A stretch of DNA of 31,548 nucleotides from CAYYYJ01 sp964476045 (GTDB taxonomy: Archaea > Aenigmatarchaeota > Aenigmatarchaeia > QMZP01 > JACQNV01). Shown piece after piece: positions 6,894 to 13,376 of this stretch (the stretch's first letter is position 1; each line of letters starts with the position of its first letter). The DNA is taken from assembly GCA_964476045.1 (NCBI GenBank), contig CAYYYJ010000008.1:1-31548 (forward strand). The letters run 5' to 3'. The notes under the pieces are model-generated. The model did not search any database and was not told the origin of the DNA. It was given only the letters and a program-made list of their open reading frames with translations. Made by a program: the position numbers and the translations under genes.

Positions 6894-7096
6894 TGAGGGA
6901 ACCGAGATTCTCAAACACGGAACCAATAGGTTTACTAACAGTTTTCTTTGGTTATACCTTTCTTTTGGAAAAGAAAGGGTATAATTTGAACTCGGGTCGC
7001 CGGCTATTTCTAAACCTTTTGGTTAAGTCTTTTTGGCCAACATAACCGAAAAAGGTTACCCGAAGCCGGAATCTTACCAAGCTGGACCATTCCCCC
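6894..7096 (-). tRNA. tRNA-Pro (CGG) with two introns: anticodon loop and T loop
   Basis: From 7096: acceptor GGGGGAA, TG, D stem GTCC, loop AGCTTGGTA, AGAT, anticodon stem CCGGC (7069-7065), anticodon CGG at 7062-7060, G37. About 53 bases (7058-7006) intervene. Then stem GCCGG (7004-7000), variable CGAC, T stem CCGAG, T loop TTCAAAT to 6984. A further insertion of about 77 bases separates this from the T stem partner CTCGG (6906-6902) and acceptor TTCCCTC (6901-6895), A73. The acceptor pairs fully with one G-U; D stem pair 13-22 is mismatched. No CCA is encoded. The T-loop splice points are ambiguous by a few bases. The identity comes from the anticodon and four-base variable loop. Confidence 0.78.
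6942..6983 (-). repeat. Hairpin repeat copy R2, inside the tRNA-Pro T-loop intron
   Basis: On the minus strand TATACC-CTTTCTTTT pairs with AAAAGAAAG-GTATA (one bulged C), followed by TATAACCAAAGAAAA. The GTATAACCAAA segment is shared with R3, the CCTTTCTTT/AAAGAAAGG arms with R1 and R4. Confidence 0.7.
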
Positions 7097-7110
7097 TATA
7101 AAAGGACAGA

Positions 7111-7143
7111 ATAGATTCTTCACCAATCTAATAGAGAATCTAT
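7111..7143. repeat. Inverted repeat upstream of tRNA-Pro and the prepilin peptidase gene
   Basis: ATAGATTCT at 7111-7119 and AGAATCTAT at 7135-7143 are perfect nine-base inverted arms with a 15-base loop. The position between a tRNA gene (minus) and a plus-strand gene would suit an operator or a processed RNA hairpin; neither is shown. Confidence 0.45.
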
Positions 7144-7189
7144 TTACAGCCTTCTTTAACATTTAATTGAGAAACTGTAATATTAAAGA

Positions 7190-8014
7190 ATGCTAGATTT
7201 GCTAATTTTTTTTATCGGAATAGGAGGCTTTGGGCTAGCCGGCTATCTGGACCTAAAATACACTGAGTTCCCAGATCTTATACCATACGGAATGATTGGT
7301 TTAATCTTGACTATTAGGTTGGTTTTTTCTGTTTACACAGGAAACTTTTCTGGACTGATAGAATCTGCATTTACAGGTTTATTATTTTTGGGTGTAGGAT
7401 TAGGGATGTACTTTACCAAGCAGTGGGGAGACGGCGATGCATGGCTTCTAGGCGTTTTCGGGTTCATATTTCCCAATGCGTTGTTCCGTGAATCACAGTT
7501 ATTTATCCCTCCCTACATCAGTGTCTTGCTAAACTTCTTCCTTATAGCCTTTGTTTATCTGATAACCTATTCTCTTGCGCTCGGAATAAACAAACCGCAA
7601 ATAAGAAAAGCTTTCTCTAAAAAAATTAAAGGGCAATCAAAAGTAAGGATATTCTCAATTGCAGCGTGCTGTTCCACCTATTTTATAGCATTTTCTTATT
7701 TAACTTTCTCAGGTTTAGTTTTCAATAATATGTATCTCATGATAGGTTTCCCTATTCTAATTATTTTTTTGGTTTTTTATCTAGAATACGCTAAAATCAT
7801 AGAGTCACATCTGTTTAAAAGAAAAGTATTAGCCAGCAAGTTGAGGGTCGGTGATGTTGTTTTATCAACAAGATGGAAAGGTTTAACAGAAACTGATGTC
7901 AGAATGCTGAAAAAAAGAGGCGGCCACGTGTGGATTAAGGAAGGCATAAGGTTTGCGCCAGTATTTGCAATAACTTTGGTTTTTTCTGTTTTGTTCGGCG
8001 CCATTTTGATATAA
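7190..8014 (+). CDS. Archaeal prepilin/preflagellin peptidase (family A24)
   Basis: This polytopic membrane protein of 274 residues has the two active-site motifs of type IV prepilin peptidases: GYLDLKYTEFPD at residues 18-29 (first aspartate D21) and GDGD at 80-83 (G-x-G-D aspartate D83). About six hydrophobic segments are present. A soluble loop (around 140-155) and a C-terminal domain of about 60 residues (KLRVGDVVLSTRWKGLTETD) sit between the last helices, as in longer archaeal members. It should cut class III signal peptides of pilins or archaellins in the membrane. No pilin gene is seen nearby, so its substrates are encoded elsewhere. Confidence 0.85.
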   Translation: MLDLLIFFIGIGGFGLAGYLDLKYTEFPDLIPYGMIGLILTIRLVFSVYTGNFSGLIESAFTGLLFLGVGLGMYFTKQWGDGDAWLLGVFGFIFPNALFRESQLFIPPYISVLLNFFLIAFVYLITYSLALGINKPQIRKAFSKKIKGQSKVRIFSIAACCSTYFIAFSYLTFSGLVFNNMYLMIGFPILIIFLVFYLEYAKIIESHLFKRKVLASKLRVGDVVLSTRWKGLTETDVRMLKKRGGHVWIKEGIRFAPVFAITLVFSVLFGAILI

Positions 8015-8046
8015 ATAAAAAAAATTAAAAAAATAAAGAAAAGTTA
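8015..8046 (-). terminator. T-rich terminator after the MC1 gene
   Basis: Read on the minus strand, the region after the MC1 stop is a series of T runs (up to eight T), the usual archaeal termination signal. It lies between the convergent prepilin peptidase and MC1 genes. Confidence 0.5.
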
Positions 8047-8062
8047 GGACTATTTATTCTGA

Positions 8063-8359
8063 TTAAACGTCATCGATCCTTTGGATTCCTAACTTTTTAA
8101 CTGAGGCTCTCCATACTTTTGCCGGAAGCCATTCTGGCCTATCTTTTGGAGCATCCACTTTTTTCCTGGAACCCTTGAATTTGTGCAATGTACATGTTCC
8201 ATCTTGGTTTCTTCTGCCTCGTTCTCTTAGAACTATGCTTCCTTCCCCTCTAGCTGCCGCTTTCAAAGCTGCCTGCCTTGGAGATCTTCCTGTAAAAACA
8301 GCATCTTCTTTGCTGCCTTTTCTAAGGGCATAGTATTTTTTTGGTGCTTTTTTAGCCAT
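8063..8359 (-). CDS. Chromosomal protein MC1 (DNA-bending nucleoid protein)
   Basis: The 98-residue protein matches the MC1 family along its length: YYALRKGSKEDAVFTGRSPR, QAALKAAARGEGSIVLRERG, VDAPKDRPEWLPAKVW and a C-terminal VKKLGIQRI. MC1 is a small basic protein that binds and sharply bends DNA and is known from haloarchaea, Methanosarcina and some uncultivated archaea. I use the ATG at 8359, because AGGAGGA sits about nine bases before it; a longer frame to 8434 adds residues that look non-native. This is one of few genes here with a clear Shine-Dalgarno site, consistent with high expression. Confidence 0.92.
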   Translation of the reverse strand: MAKKAPKKYYALRKGSKEDAVFTGRSPRQAALKAAARGEGSIVLRERGRRNQDGTCTLHKFKGSRKKVDAPKDRPEWLPAKVWRASVKKLGIQRIDDV

Positions 8360-8482
8360 AGTTTTATTTCCTCCTAAAAACTTATGGCAGAATATTGAGC
8401 AGTTAACTGCTTTTCTCTGCCAAATTAATATCATATAACAGTTCTGGATTTATAAACATTATGCCTGTTAGCTGATTTTATG

Positions 8483-8528
8483 CCCTTTTTCTTTCTGAAG
8501 AAAGATAAAAGTATAACCAAAAAGAAAG
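8483..8528 (+). repeat. Hairpin repeat copy R3, upstream of egsA
   Basis: CCCTTTTTCTTTCT faces AGAAAGATAAAAG (imperfect arms, tight loop), then GTATAACCAAAAAGAAAG. The last part matches R2 closely. It ends about 50 bases before the egsA start, so it may lie within or beside the egsA promoter region. Confidence 0.6.
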
Positions 8529-8576
8529 AATTTACAATAGTATATAATATTTAAACCATATACACCATTCTACTCC

Positions 8577-9587
8577 ATGGAATTCTATATACCCCAGCTT
8601 CCAAAGAAAATTCTGGTAGAAAAAGGCGCTATAGACAGCATAAAGGATTTCTGCGCAGGGTTAGGAAAGTCTTTTTTGGTTGTTGCAGATGAGATAACAA
8701 AAAATATTGGAGCTGAGAAAGTCGCATCTTCCCTTTCAGCAGACCTTGTTATGGTAAAAGATTCCACTTTAGATGAGGTAAAAAAAGTTGAGACGCTTCC
8801 AACAGACTGTATAATCTCTTTTGGCGGCGGCAAGGTCATAGATGTAGGGAAACTGGCAGCACACAACAAAAAAATCCCTTTTATTTCTTTCCCGACAGCT
8901 TGCTCTCATGATGGGATTGCTTCAATGAATGCATCGATAAGAGACAGCGGAGAATACAGATCATTTAGTGCAACACCTCCAGCAGGAATAATAGCTGATA
9001 TAGATATCCTCTCGAAATCCCCTTACAGGCTAATAGCTTCTGGCGCAGCTGATCTTGTCTCCAATTACTGTTCTGTCTTTGACTGGAAACTGGCTTCCCA
9101 AAAAACTGGCGAGAAATTTTCTGAACCAATTGGAAGCCTCGCATTATCTGCTGCTGATCTAGTTTCCAACAACACAGAATCAATTAAAAAAATCGAAGAA
9201 AATGGTATAAGAAATCTCATGTGGGGCATTGTTTTCTCTGGGTTATCGATGACTTTGCATGGGTCTTCCCGTCCAGCATCTGGGGCTGAACACATGTTTT
9301 CGCATGCTCTTGACAAGATAGGCAAGTACGGTCTGCATGGCGAGCAGGTTGGGATAGGGACGATTTTTTTTTCTTATTTGCAAGGACAGGACTGGGAGAA
9401 GATGAAGAATATCCTACAAAAACTAGATGCACCAACAACAATAAAGCAATTAGAAATCCCAGAAGAAGTTTTCGTGGAAGCTGTTTTGAAAGCAAAGGAT
9501 GTGAGGAAAAGGTACACAATATTGGATGGGAAGAAGTTGGATAATGATCTGATAATTAAAATACTTAAAGAAATTGGCATTTCATAG
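8577..9587 (+). CDS. egsA: sn-glycerol-1-phosphate dehydrogenase
   Basis: The 336-residue enzyme reduces dihydroxyacetone phosphate to sn-glycerol-1-phosphate with NAD(P)H, the step that sets the stereochemistry of archaeal lipids. Visible motifs: the nucleotide-binding SFGGGKVIDVGK (residues 81-92), the SFPTACSHDG segment (104-113), and metal ligands expected at D159 (GAADL), H239 (GAEHMFSH) and H254 (LHGEQVG), as in the iron-alcohol-dehydrogenase-like G1PDH family. The length is normal for the family. The next enzyme in the pathway is at 10903 on the same strand, with one unknown minus-strand gene between. Repeat R3 precedes it. Confidence 0.93.
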   Translation: MEFYIPQLPKKILVEKGAIDSIKDFCAGLGKSFLVVADEITKNIGAEKVASSLSADLVMVKDSTLDEVKKVETLPTDCIISFGGGKVIDVGKLAAHNKKIPFISFPTACSHDGIASMNASIRDSGEYRSFSATPPAGIIADIDILSKSPYRLIASGAADLVSNYCSVFDWKLASQKTGEKFSEPIGSLALSAADLVSNNTESIKKIEENGIRNLMWGIVFSGLSMTLHGSSRPASGAEHMFSHALDKIGKYGLHGEQVGIGTIFFSYLQGQDWEKMKNILQKLDAPTTIKQLEIPEEVFVEAVLKAKDVRKRYTILDGKKLDNDLIIKILKEIGIS

Positions 9588-10856
9588 TTATTTGCCGGCA
9601 GTCCGTTTAGCAGTATATTGTGCATATTCGCCATCCACTACTTTCTTCATATTTGAAAGGTCTCCAGTATAACCTAACGCTCTTAATCCAAGAAAATCAT
9701 CAAGATCCGCAGCTTGTTTAGCAACCATTATCATAGGCACAGTTTTACTATAAAGCCCAGAATTTCTTATCATCTCACTATATACAGGGTCTAACCCCGG
9801 AAATTCTAGAGGAAGTTTCTGTAATTTGTATTCTCGTGTGGGATCATGCGGTCTTTTGGATGGACAGCTAGTTGAGACAGGATAATGTTTAACTGGTCTA
9901 ACTTTAGGTTTTACCAGCTCAGCGCGTATATCTTCCCCTTTCAATGCCCGGTCAACCCAAATTCTGTCAAATTCGCCTCTTCTTTTTTTGGGCACACCCG
10001 ACCTATAGAGCCAAAGGGCTGTAGCGTGATAACTTGCCCCATCTCTTAATTCGGCAACCTCTCGAATCTTATAGTATCCCCCGTCACCTGGTTTTCTATC
10101 TCTTCTTGCCCTTAAAAAACCATCTACAGAAAGTTTGTCAAACTCATTAAAACCTTTTGTTTTAACTCCGGCCCCTATTAACTTTTTTCTAGCTATAGCT
10201 GATGAGCATCCTAACAGAAATCCTGCTTCTTCTCCAGTATAAAAAGTTGAATCGAGAAGCTCTTCTAGAAGACGCCTTGCATTTTCACCAGGTCCGTTCC
10301 TCAACCCCTTTTCCTTTTCAAGCTTAAACCATTCGTCTATAATCCCTCTTTTATATTTCCCCTTTCTTAATCTTGGGATGGCCGCTTTTTCCAACTTGTT
10401 GCAAAGATATCCAACTGTTATATCGGCATGTTTTAACAAAATATCATCAAATTGATAATATGGCAGAGGTGAAAAAGTTATACTGTGCCCATCAGACCTT
10501 ACACAATGTATACTCGAAGGATCTGTAGAATATCCTACTTCTAGATGCCCTTCATTCAACACTTTTTTAATATCTTCTATAGTGTGCGAAGTTTCCAATC
10601 TTTCTACAACCAAAACATTTCCATTAGACGGAGAATCTAAAATCAGATATCTTCTTCGTCTACTGCGCATTGCAATAAATAATCTCGCATCGGCTTCTAT
10701 GATCTCATTATCTTTCAATATAGGATACCTTTCCAGTTTTAGGGCTGCTACGCCAGGCGGCAGGTCTGAATGTTCTAAATTTCGGATAAAGTGAGAACGA
10801 ATATATCTGGGAGTAGCATTCGTTTTTCTGCGGCCTATAGCCATTTTCAAAACCAT
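9588..10856 (-). CDS. Unknown protein with two excisionase/MerR-like helix-turn-helix segments
   Basis: This 422-residue basic protein has no family I recognise. The middle holds two similar DNA-binding-like units: FYTGEEAGFLLGCSSAIARK to FNEFDKLSVDGFLRAR, and YYKIREVAELRDGASYHATA to RRGEFDRIWVDRALKG. Each is helix-turn-helix followed by a short wing, as in excisionase-type domains. The N-terminal 150 residues are strand-rich. The ATG at 10856 is chosen because the TATA box at 10878-10885 is 26 bases away; an ATG at 10844 (MAIGRRK) is possible. It converges with egsA with no gap and diverges from the GGGP synthase gene. Confidence 0.6.
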   Translation of the reverse strand: MVLKMAIGRRKTNATPRYIRSHFIRNLEHSDLPPGVAALKLERYPILKDNEIIEADARLFIAMRSRRRRYLILDSPSNGNVLVVERLETSHTIEDIKKVLNEGHLEVGYSTDPSSIHCVRSDGHSITFSPLPYYQFDDILLKHADITVGYLCNKLEKAAIPRLRKGKYKRGIIDEWFKLEKEKGLRNGPGENARRLLEELLDSTFYTGEEAGFLLGCSSAIARKKLIGAGVKTKGFNEFDKLSVDGFLRARRDRKPGDGGYYKIREVAELRDGASYHATALWLYRSGVPKKRRGEFDRIWVDRALKGEDIRAELVKPKVRPVKHYPVSTSCPSKRPHDPTREYKLQKLPLEFPGLDPVYSEMIRNSGLYSKTVPMIMVAKQAADLDDFLGLRALGYTGDLSNMKKVVDGEYAQYTAKRTAGK

Positions 10857-10877
10857 AGTTAGCATCAATATCTAAGA

Positions 10878-10885
10878 TTTAAATA
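10878..10885. promoter_or_regulatory. Shared bidirectional TATA box (TTTAAATA)
   Basis: The core TTTAAA is palindromic and sits about 26 bases from the ATG at 10856 (minus) and about 25 from the ATGs at 10903/10906 (plus). It is the only evident TATA element in this 46-base gap, so both leaderless genes probably use it. Confidence 0.55.
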
Positions 10886-10902
10886 CTCAACCCTAATTCT
10901 AG

Positions 10903-11655
10903 ATGATGACAGTAGCTAACTATATCAAAACCAGACGGAGAAAGGGACCACTCCACTTCACACTCATAGACCCAGATAAACAAGAGCCGCCAGAGGCAGG
11001 GAAGCTTGCAAAACTTGTGGAAAGCTTGGGATCAGATGCAATAATGATTGGCGGGAGCTGGGGAGATGCTTTTGGGGACAAATTAAACAATACAATAGAA
11101 GAGATCAAGAAATCCTGCAAACTTCCTGTCATCCTTTTCCCTAGTTCTGCGCAACAGATTTCAGGCAAGGCCGACGCGATCTTTTTCATGTCTTTGCTGA
11201 ATTCTAGGTCAACCCAATATCTAATAGAAGAGCAGGCAAAAGGCGCGATTTATGTGAAAAAGTTTAGCCTTGAACCCCTTTCGATGGCCTACCTAATTAT
11301 AGAATCTGGAAACAACCCGGCAGTTGCATGGGTCGGCGACGTCAAAGCAATTCCAAGAGACAAACCTGAAATAGCAGCAACATATGCTTTGGCTGCAAAA
11401 TATTTTGGGATGAAGATGGTGTATTTAGAGGGTGGCTCAGGTGCAAAGTTCTCTGTGCCTGCTGAAATGATAGGGGCAGTAAAGCAATCTGTAGGGGAAG
11501 AGATGTATGTTATTGTAGGTGGCGGAATAAGGGATCCCGAGTCCGCAAAAGAAAAAATCGCCGCAGGCGCTGACATTATTGTGACAGGAACAATTGCTGA
11601 ACAGAATAAGGAAAAGCTGAAAGAGATTATTAAGGCGATTAAAGGCCAAAGTTAG
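10903..11655 (+). CDS. Geranylgeranylglyceryl phosphate synthase
   Basis: The 250-residue TIM-barrel enzyme joins geranylgeranyl diphosphate to sn-glycerol-1-phosphate, the first ether bond of archaeal lipids. Family motifs are clear: FTLIDPDKQ near the N-terminus (magnesium and substrate), IMIGGSWG, LFPSSAQQI, VYLEGGSGA, VIVGGGIRD (phosphate binding) and IVTGTIAE. The length fits group II GGGPS. Two ATGs (10903, 10906) are adjacent; TATA spacing does not separate them. Together with egsA upstream it supplies the first two committed lipid steps. Confidence 0.93.
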   Translation: MMTVANYIKTRRRKGPLHFTLIDPDKQEPPEAGKLAKLVESLGSDAIMIGGSWGDAFGDKLNNTIEEIKKSCKLPVILFPSSAQQISGKADAIFFMSLLNSRSTQYLIEEQAKGAIYVKKFSLEPLSMAYLIIESGNNPAVAWVGDVKAIPRDKPEIAATYALAAKYFGMKMVYLEGGSGAKFSVPAEMIGAVKQSVGEEMYVIVGGGIRDPESAKEKIAAGADIIVTGTIAEQNKEKLKEIIKAIKGQS

Positions 11656-11664
11656 TTATTTAAA
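11656..11664 (+). promoter_or_regulatory. TATA box for the 11687 gene
   Basis: TTATTTAAA begins right after the GGGP synthase stop and is centred 27 bases before the next ATG, predicting a leaderless message independent of the upstream gene. Confidence 0.6.
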
Positions 11665-11686
11665 CCTTCCTTTCTTATTTCAACTT

Positions 11687-12124
11687 ATGGGATATCTCAC
11701 AGATGTTAGCGACCCAAATCGAGGACATGGTCAAGAAGAATTTAATGTCCGAAGGTTTGGTGTTCGTGGCCACAGATTTCACCACAGCGGCTATAAATAC
11801 TCCTTATTTCCAGAAAATAGTGATCCTGATTTTACTCTCGCAGGGCCCAAAAACGCAGAGATAGCAAAAATTAATAGACGTGCAGAATATGTCAGAACTA
11901 AGATAGACGACTGCAGAAGGGAACTTGGAACTGGTGTCAACCTTTATCTGATTGAGGGAAATCGGTATGGGCAATTTTTATCTGGATTTCCTAATGGACC
12001 CAGAATTGAGGACCTTCTGGATGTTGCCAAAGCTATTTTTCCAGAAAAATATCGTGTTTATAAAAGTTTAGAAGAAGAACAGAGAAACCTATTAGATAGG
12101 TTAAGAGAACTAATTAAAAGTTAA
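11687..12124 (+). CDS. Unknown 145-residue protein
   Basis: I do not recognise this protein. The N-terminal 35 residues are rich in Gly, His and Arg (FGVRGHRFHHSGYKYSLFPE). The rest is mostly helical and charged (AKINRRAEYVRTKIDDCRRE, YKSLEEEQRNLLDRLRELIK), with a short strand region NLYLIEGNRYGQFLSG. There is no signal or membrane segment. It has its own TATA box and converges, two bases apart, with the TPR gene at 12127. Confidence 0.55.
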   Translation: MGYLTDVSDPNRGHGQEEFNVRRFGVRGHRFHHSGYKYSLFPENSDPDFTLAGPKNAEIAKINRRAEYVRTKIDDCRRELGTGVNLYLIEGNRYGQFLSGFPNGPRIEDLLDVAKAIFPEKYRVYKSLEEEQRNLLDRLRELIKS

Positions 12125-12126
12125 TA

Positions 12127-12915
12127 TCACTTTTTTCCGGGTTTTCTTGAATCAGCTAATCTTGTAGGGTTTCCAGATGCCAAAGCATTCACTATATTTT
12201 CTGCTGTATATCTTGTAGGGTTTCTCGGAATCGTTGTTATAATCCGTCCACTTTTACTCGTGACTTTAGTGCCTTCCCTTCCCCTAACCACTATATCATA
12301 GCCGCTTTTTCTAGCTATAGCTGCTAATTCTCTTGAATTTCCTGGAAAGTATCTGCAATCCAACGCTTTTTGAGCTGGGCTTAACAGCTTTTTTGATTTT
12401 TCCCTTTCAGAAACAACTTTCTTATATAAACTATCTGCTTCATCTCTAACAAAACTGAATAAATCTTTTTTTGTTTGGCCTGCTCTTGTTTTTTCTATAT
12501 ATTTGGCAACTAATCTCGGGAATAAAACATCGGCTTCCATCCCCCCAGCTGTATACCTGTTTTCAGTTTTAGAGTTGTACCAACCAGTAAATTTTTCTCG
12601 CGCGCTTTCTAGGGTAGCTTTCCACCCAATTTTTTTTAAATACTCTTTTTGGATATCCCCGTGGCTAACACTAGTGCGCCCTTTTTCAAGATGCCTTCGC
12701 AAAGACTTGATATCTGGCCGATAATCAGATTTTGTTTCCTTATCCTGGAGTTGTTCTTGTATTTTTTGTCTGGCAAACTCAACGCCTTTTTTCTCCCCTG
12801 CCTTAGAATACTCCTTAAGGGCTTTTTGGTATAAGCCAATGGCAACTGCTCCGGTTGTTTTATCCCCTTCGCGCATCAGATCATCTGCATTTTTTGCGCC
12901 TTTTTTATAATCCAT
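12127..12915 (-). CDS. TPR-type helical protein with HicA-like C-terminal domain
   Basis: The 262-residue protein begins with a TPR-like helix pair (AVAIGLYQKALKEYSKAGEK), has a charged helical middle, and ends with KSGYDIVVRGREGTKVTSKS followed by GRIITTIPRNP and a helix (TAENIVNALASG). That tail follows the pattern of HicA toxins (G-Y/W strand, R-G/K-S-H strand, V-T-V-P strand, final helix), except that the catalytic His position is Thr. I infer a HicA-like RNA-binding fold, probably without RNase activity. The ATG at 12915 is four bases after the upstream stop; a longer frame to 13050 would overlap the upstream gene heavily and is not used. Confidence 0.5.
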   Translation of the reverse strand: MDYKKGAKNADDLMREGDKTTGAVAIGLYQKALKEYSKAGEKKGVEFARQKIQEQLQDKETKSDYRPDIKSLRRHLEKGRTSVSHGDIQKEYLKKIGWKATLESAREKFTGWYNSKTENRYTAGGMEADVLFPRLVAKYIEKTRAGQTKKDLFSFVRDEADSLYKKVVSEREKSKKLLSPAQKALDCRYFPGNSRELAAIARKSGYDIVVRGREGTKVTSKSGRIITTIPRNPTRYTAENIVNALASGNPTRLADSRKPGKK

Positions 12916-12919
12916 AAAT

Positions 12920-13342
12920 TTATTCCCCCACTTTTTCAAGCTTTTCCCTAATGCCTGCTTTGATCCTCTGGCTTTGTTTAGCAGCCAATGACTCAACTCT
13001 GCTAATTTCTTTTGTTGCCAAAAACTCGCCGTATTTATATCCTGCCTCATTAAATTTTTTGCAGGCTAGTTGAAGATATTCTTTGGCCGCTTTATAGTCG
13101 CCTATTTTGATTGATATTTTTGAATTTTCGATTGTTTTAGTGGCAATCACTAAAAAATTTGCATTTCTGGAACCTCCCTTATCCCCAAATACCTGATAAG
13201 AAATGTCAGCTTTTGAAAAAAATCCTATGGCTGACCCGTATTTGCCATTAGCAAGCGCTTTTTCCCCAAACCTGAGATATTTGTCTGGAGCCTTCAACTT
13301 TACAGTTTTGAGAGAATAAGGCCGTGGAGATTTTTCTGCCAT
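12920..13342 (-). CDS. TPR-like helical repeat protein
   Basis: This 140-residue protein consists of paired helices of tetratricopeptide character: KYLRFGEKALANGKYGSAIG, then ISIKIGDYKAAKEYLQLACK, then NEAGYKYGEFLATKEISRVE. It probably mediates protein contacts. Four bases separate its stop from the next gene, which also begins with TPR-like helices, so the two likely work together. A TTTATAAG box about 20 bases before the ATG at 13342 fits a short-leader or leaderless message. Confidence 0.6.
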   Translation of the reverse strand: MAEKSPRPYSLKTVKLKAPDKYLRFGEKALANGKYGSAIGFFSKADISYQVFGDKGGSRNANFLVIATKTIENSKISIKIGDYKAAKEYLQLACKKFNEAGYKYGEFLATKEISRVESLAAKQSQRIKAGIREKLEKVGE

Positions 13343-13376
13343 ATAATCTATTTACTGGATACTTATAAATTGTTGA

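Noticed and set aside
5119..7096. Split tRNA genes (halves transcribed separately and joined in trans)
   Set aside because: All parts lie in order on one strand within about 260 and 200 bases, so cis introns are the simpler reading.
12916..13050. Longer start for the 12127 gene
   Set aside because: It would overlap the upstream TPR gene by about 130 bases in another frame; the ATG at 12915 gives tight operon spacing.
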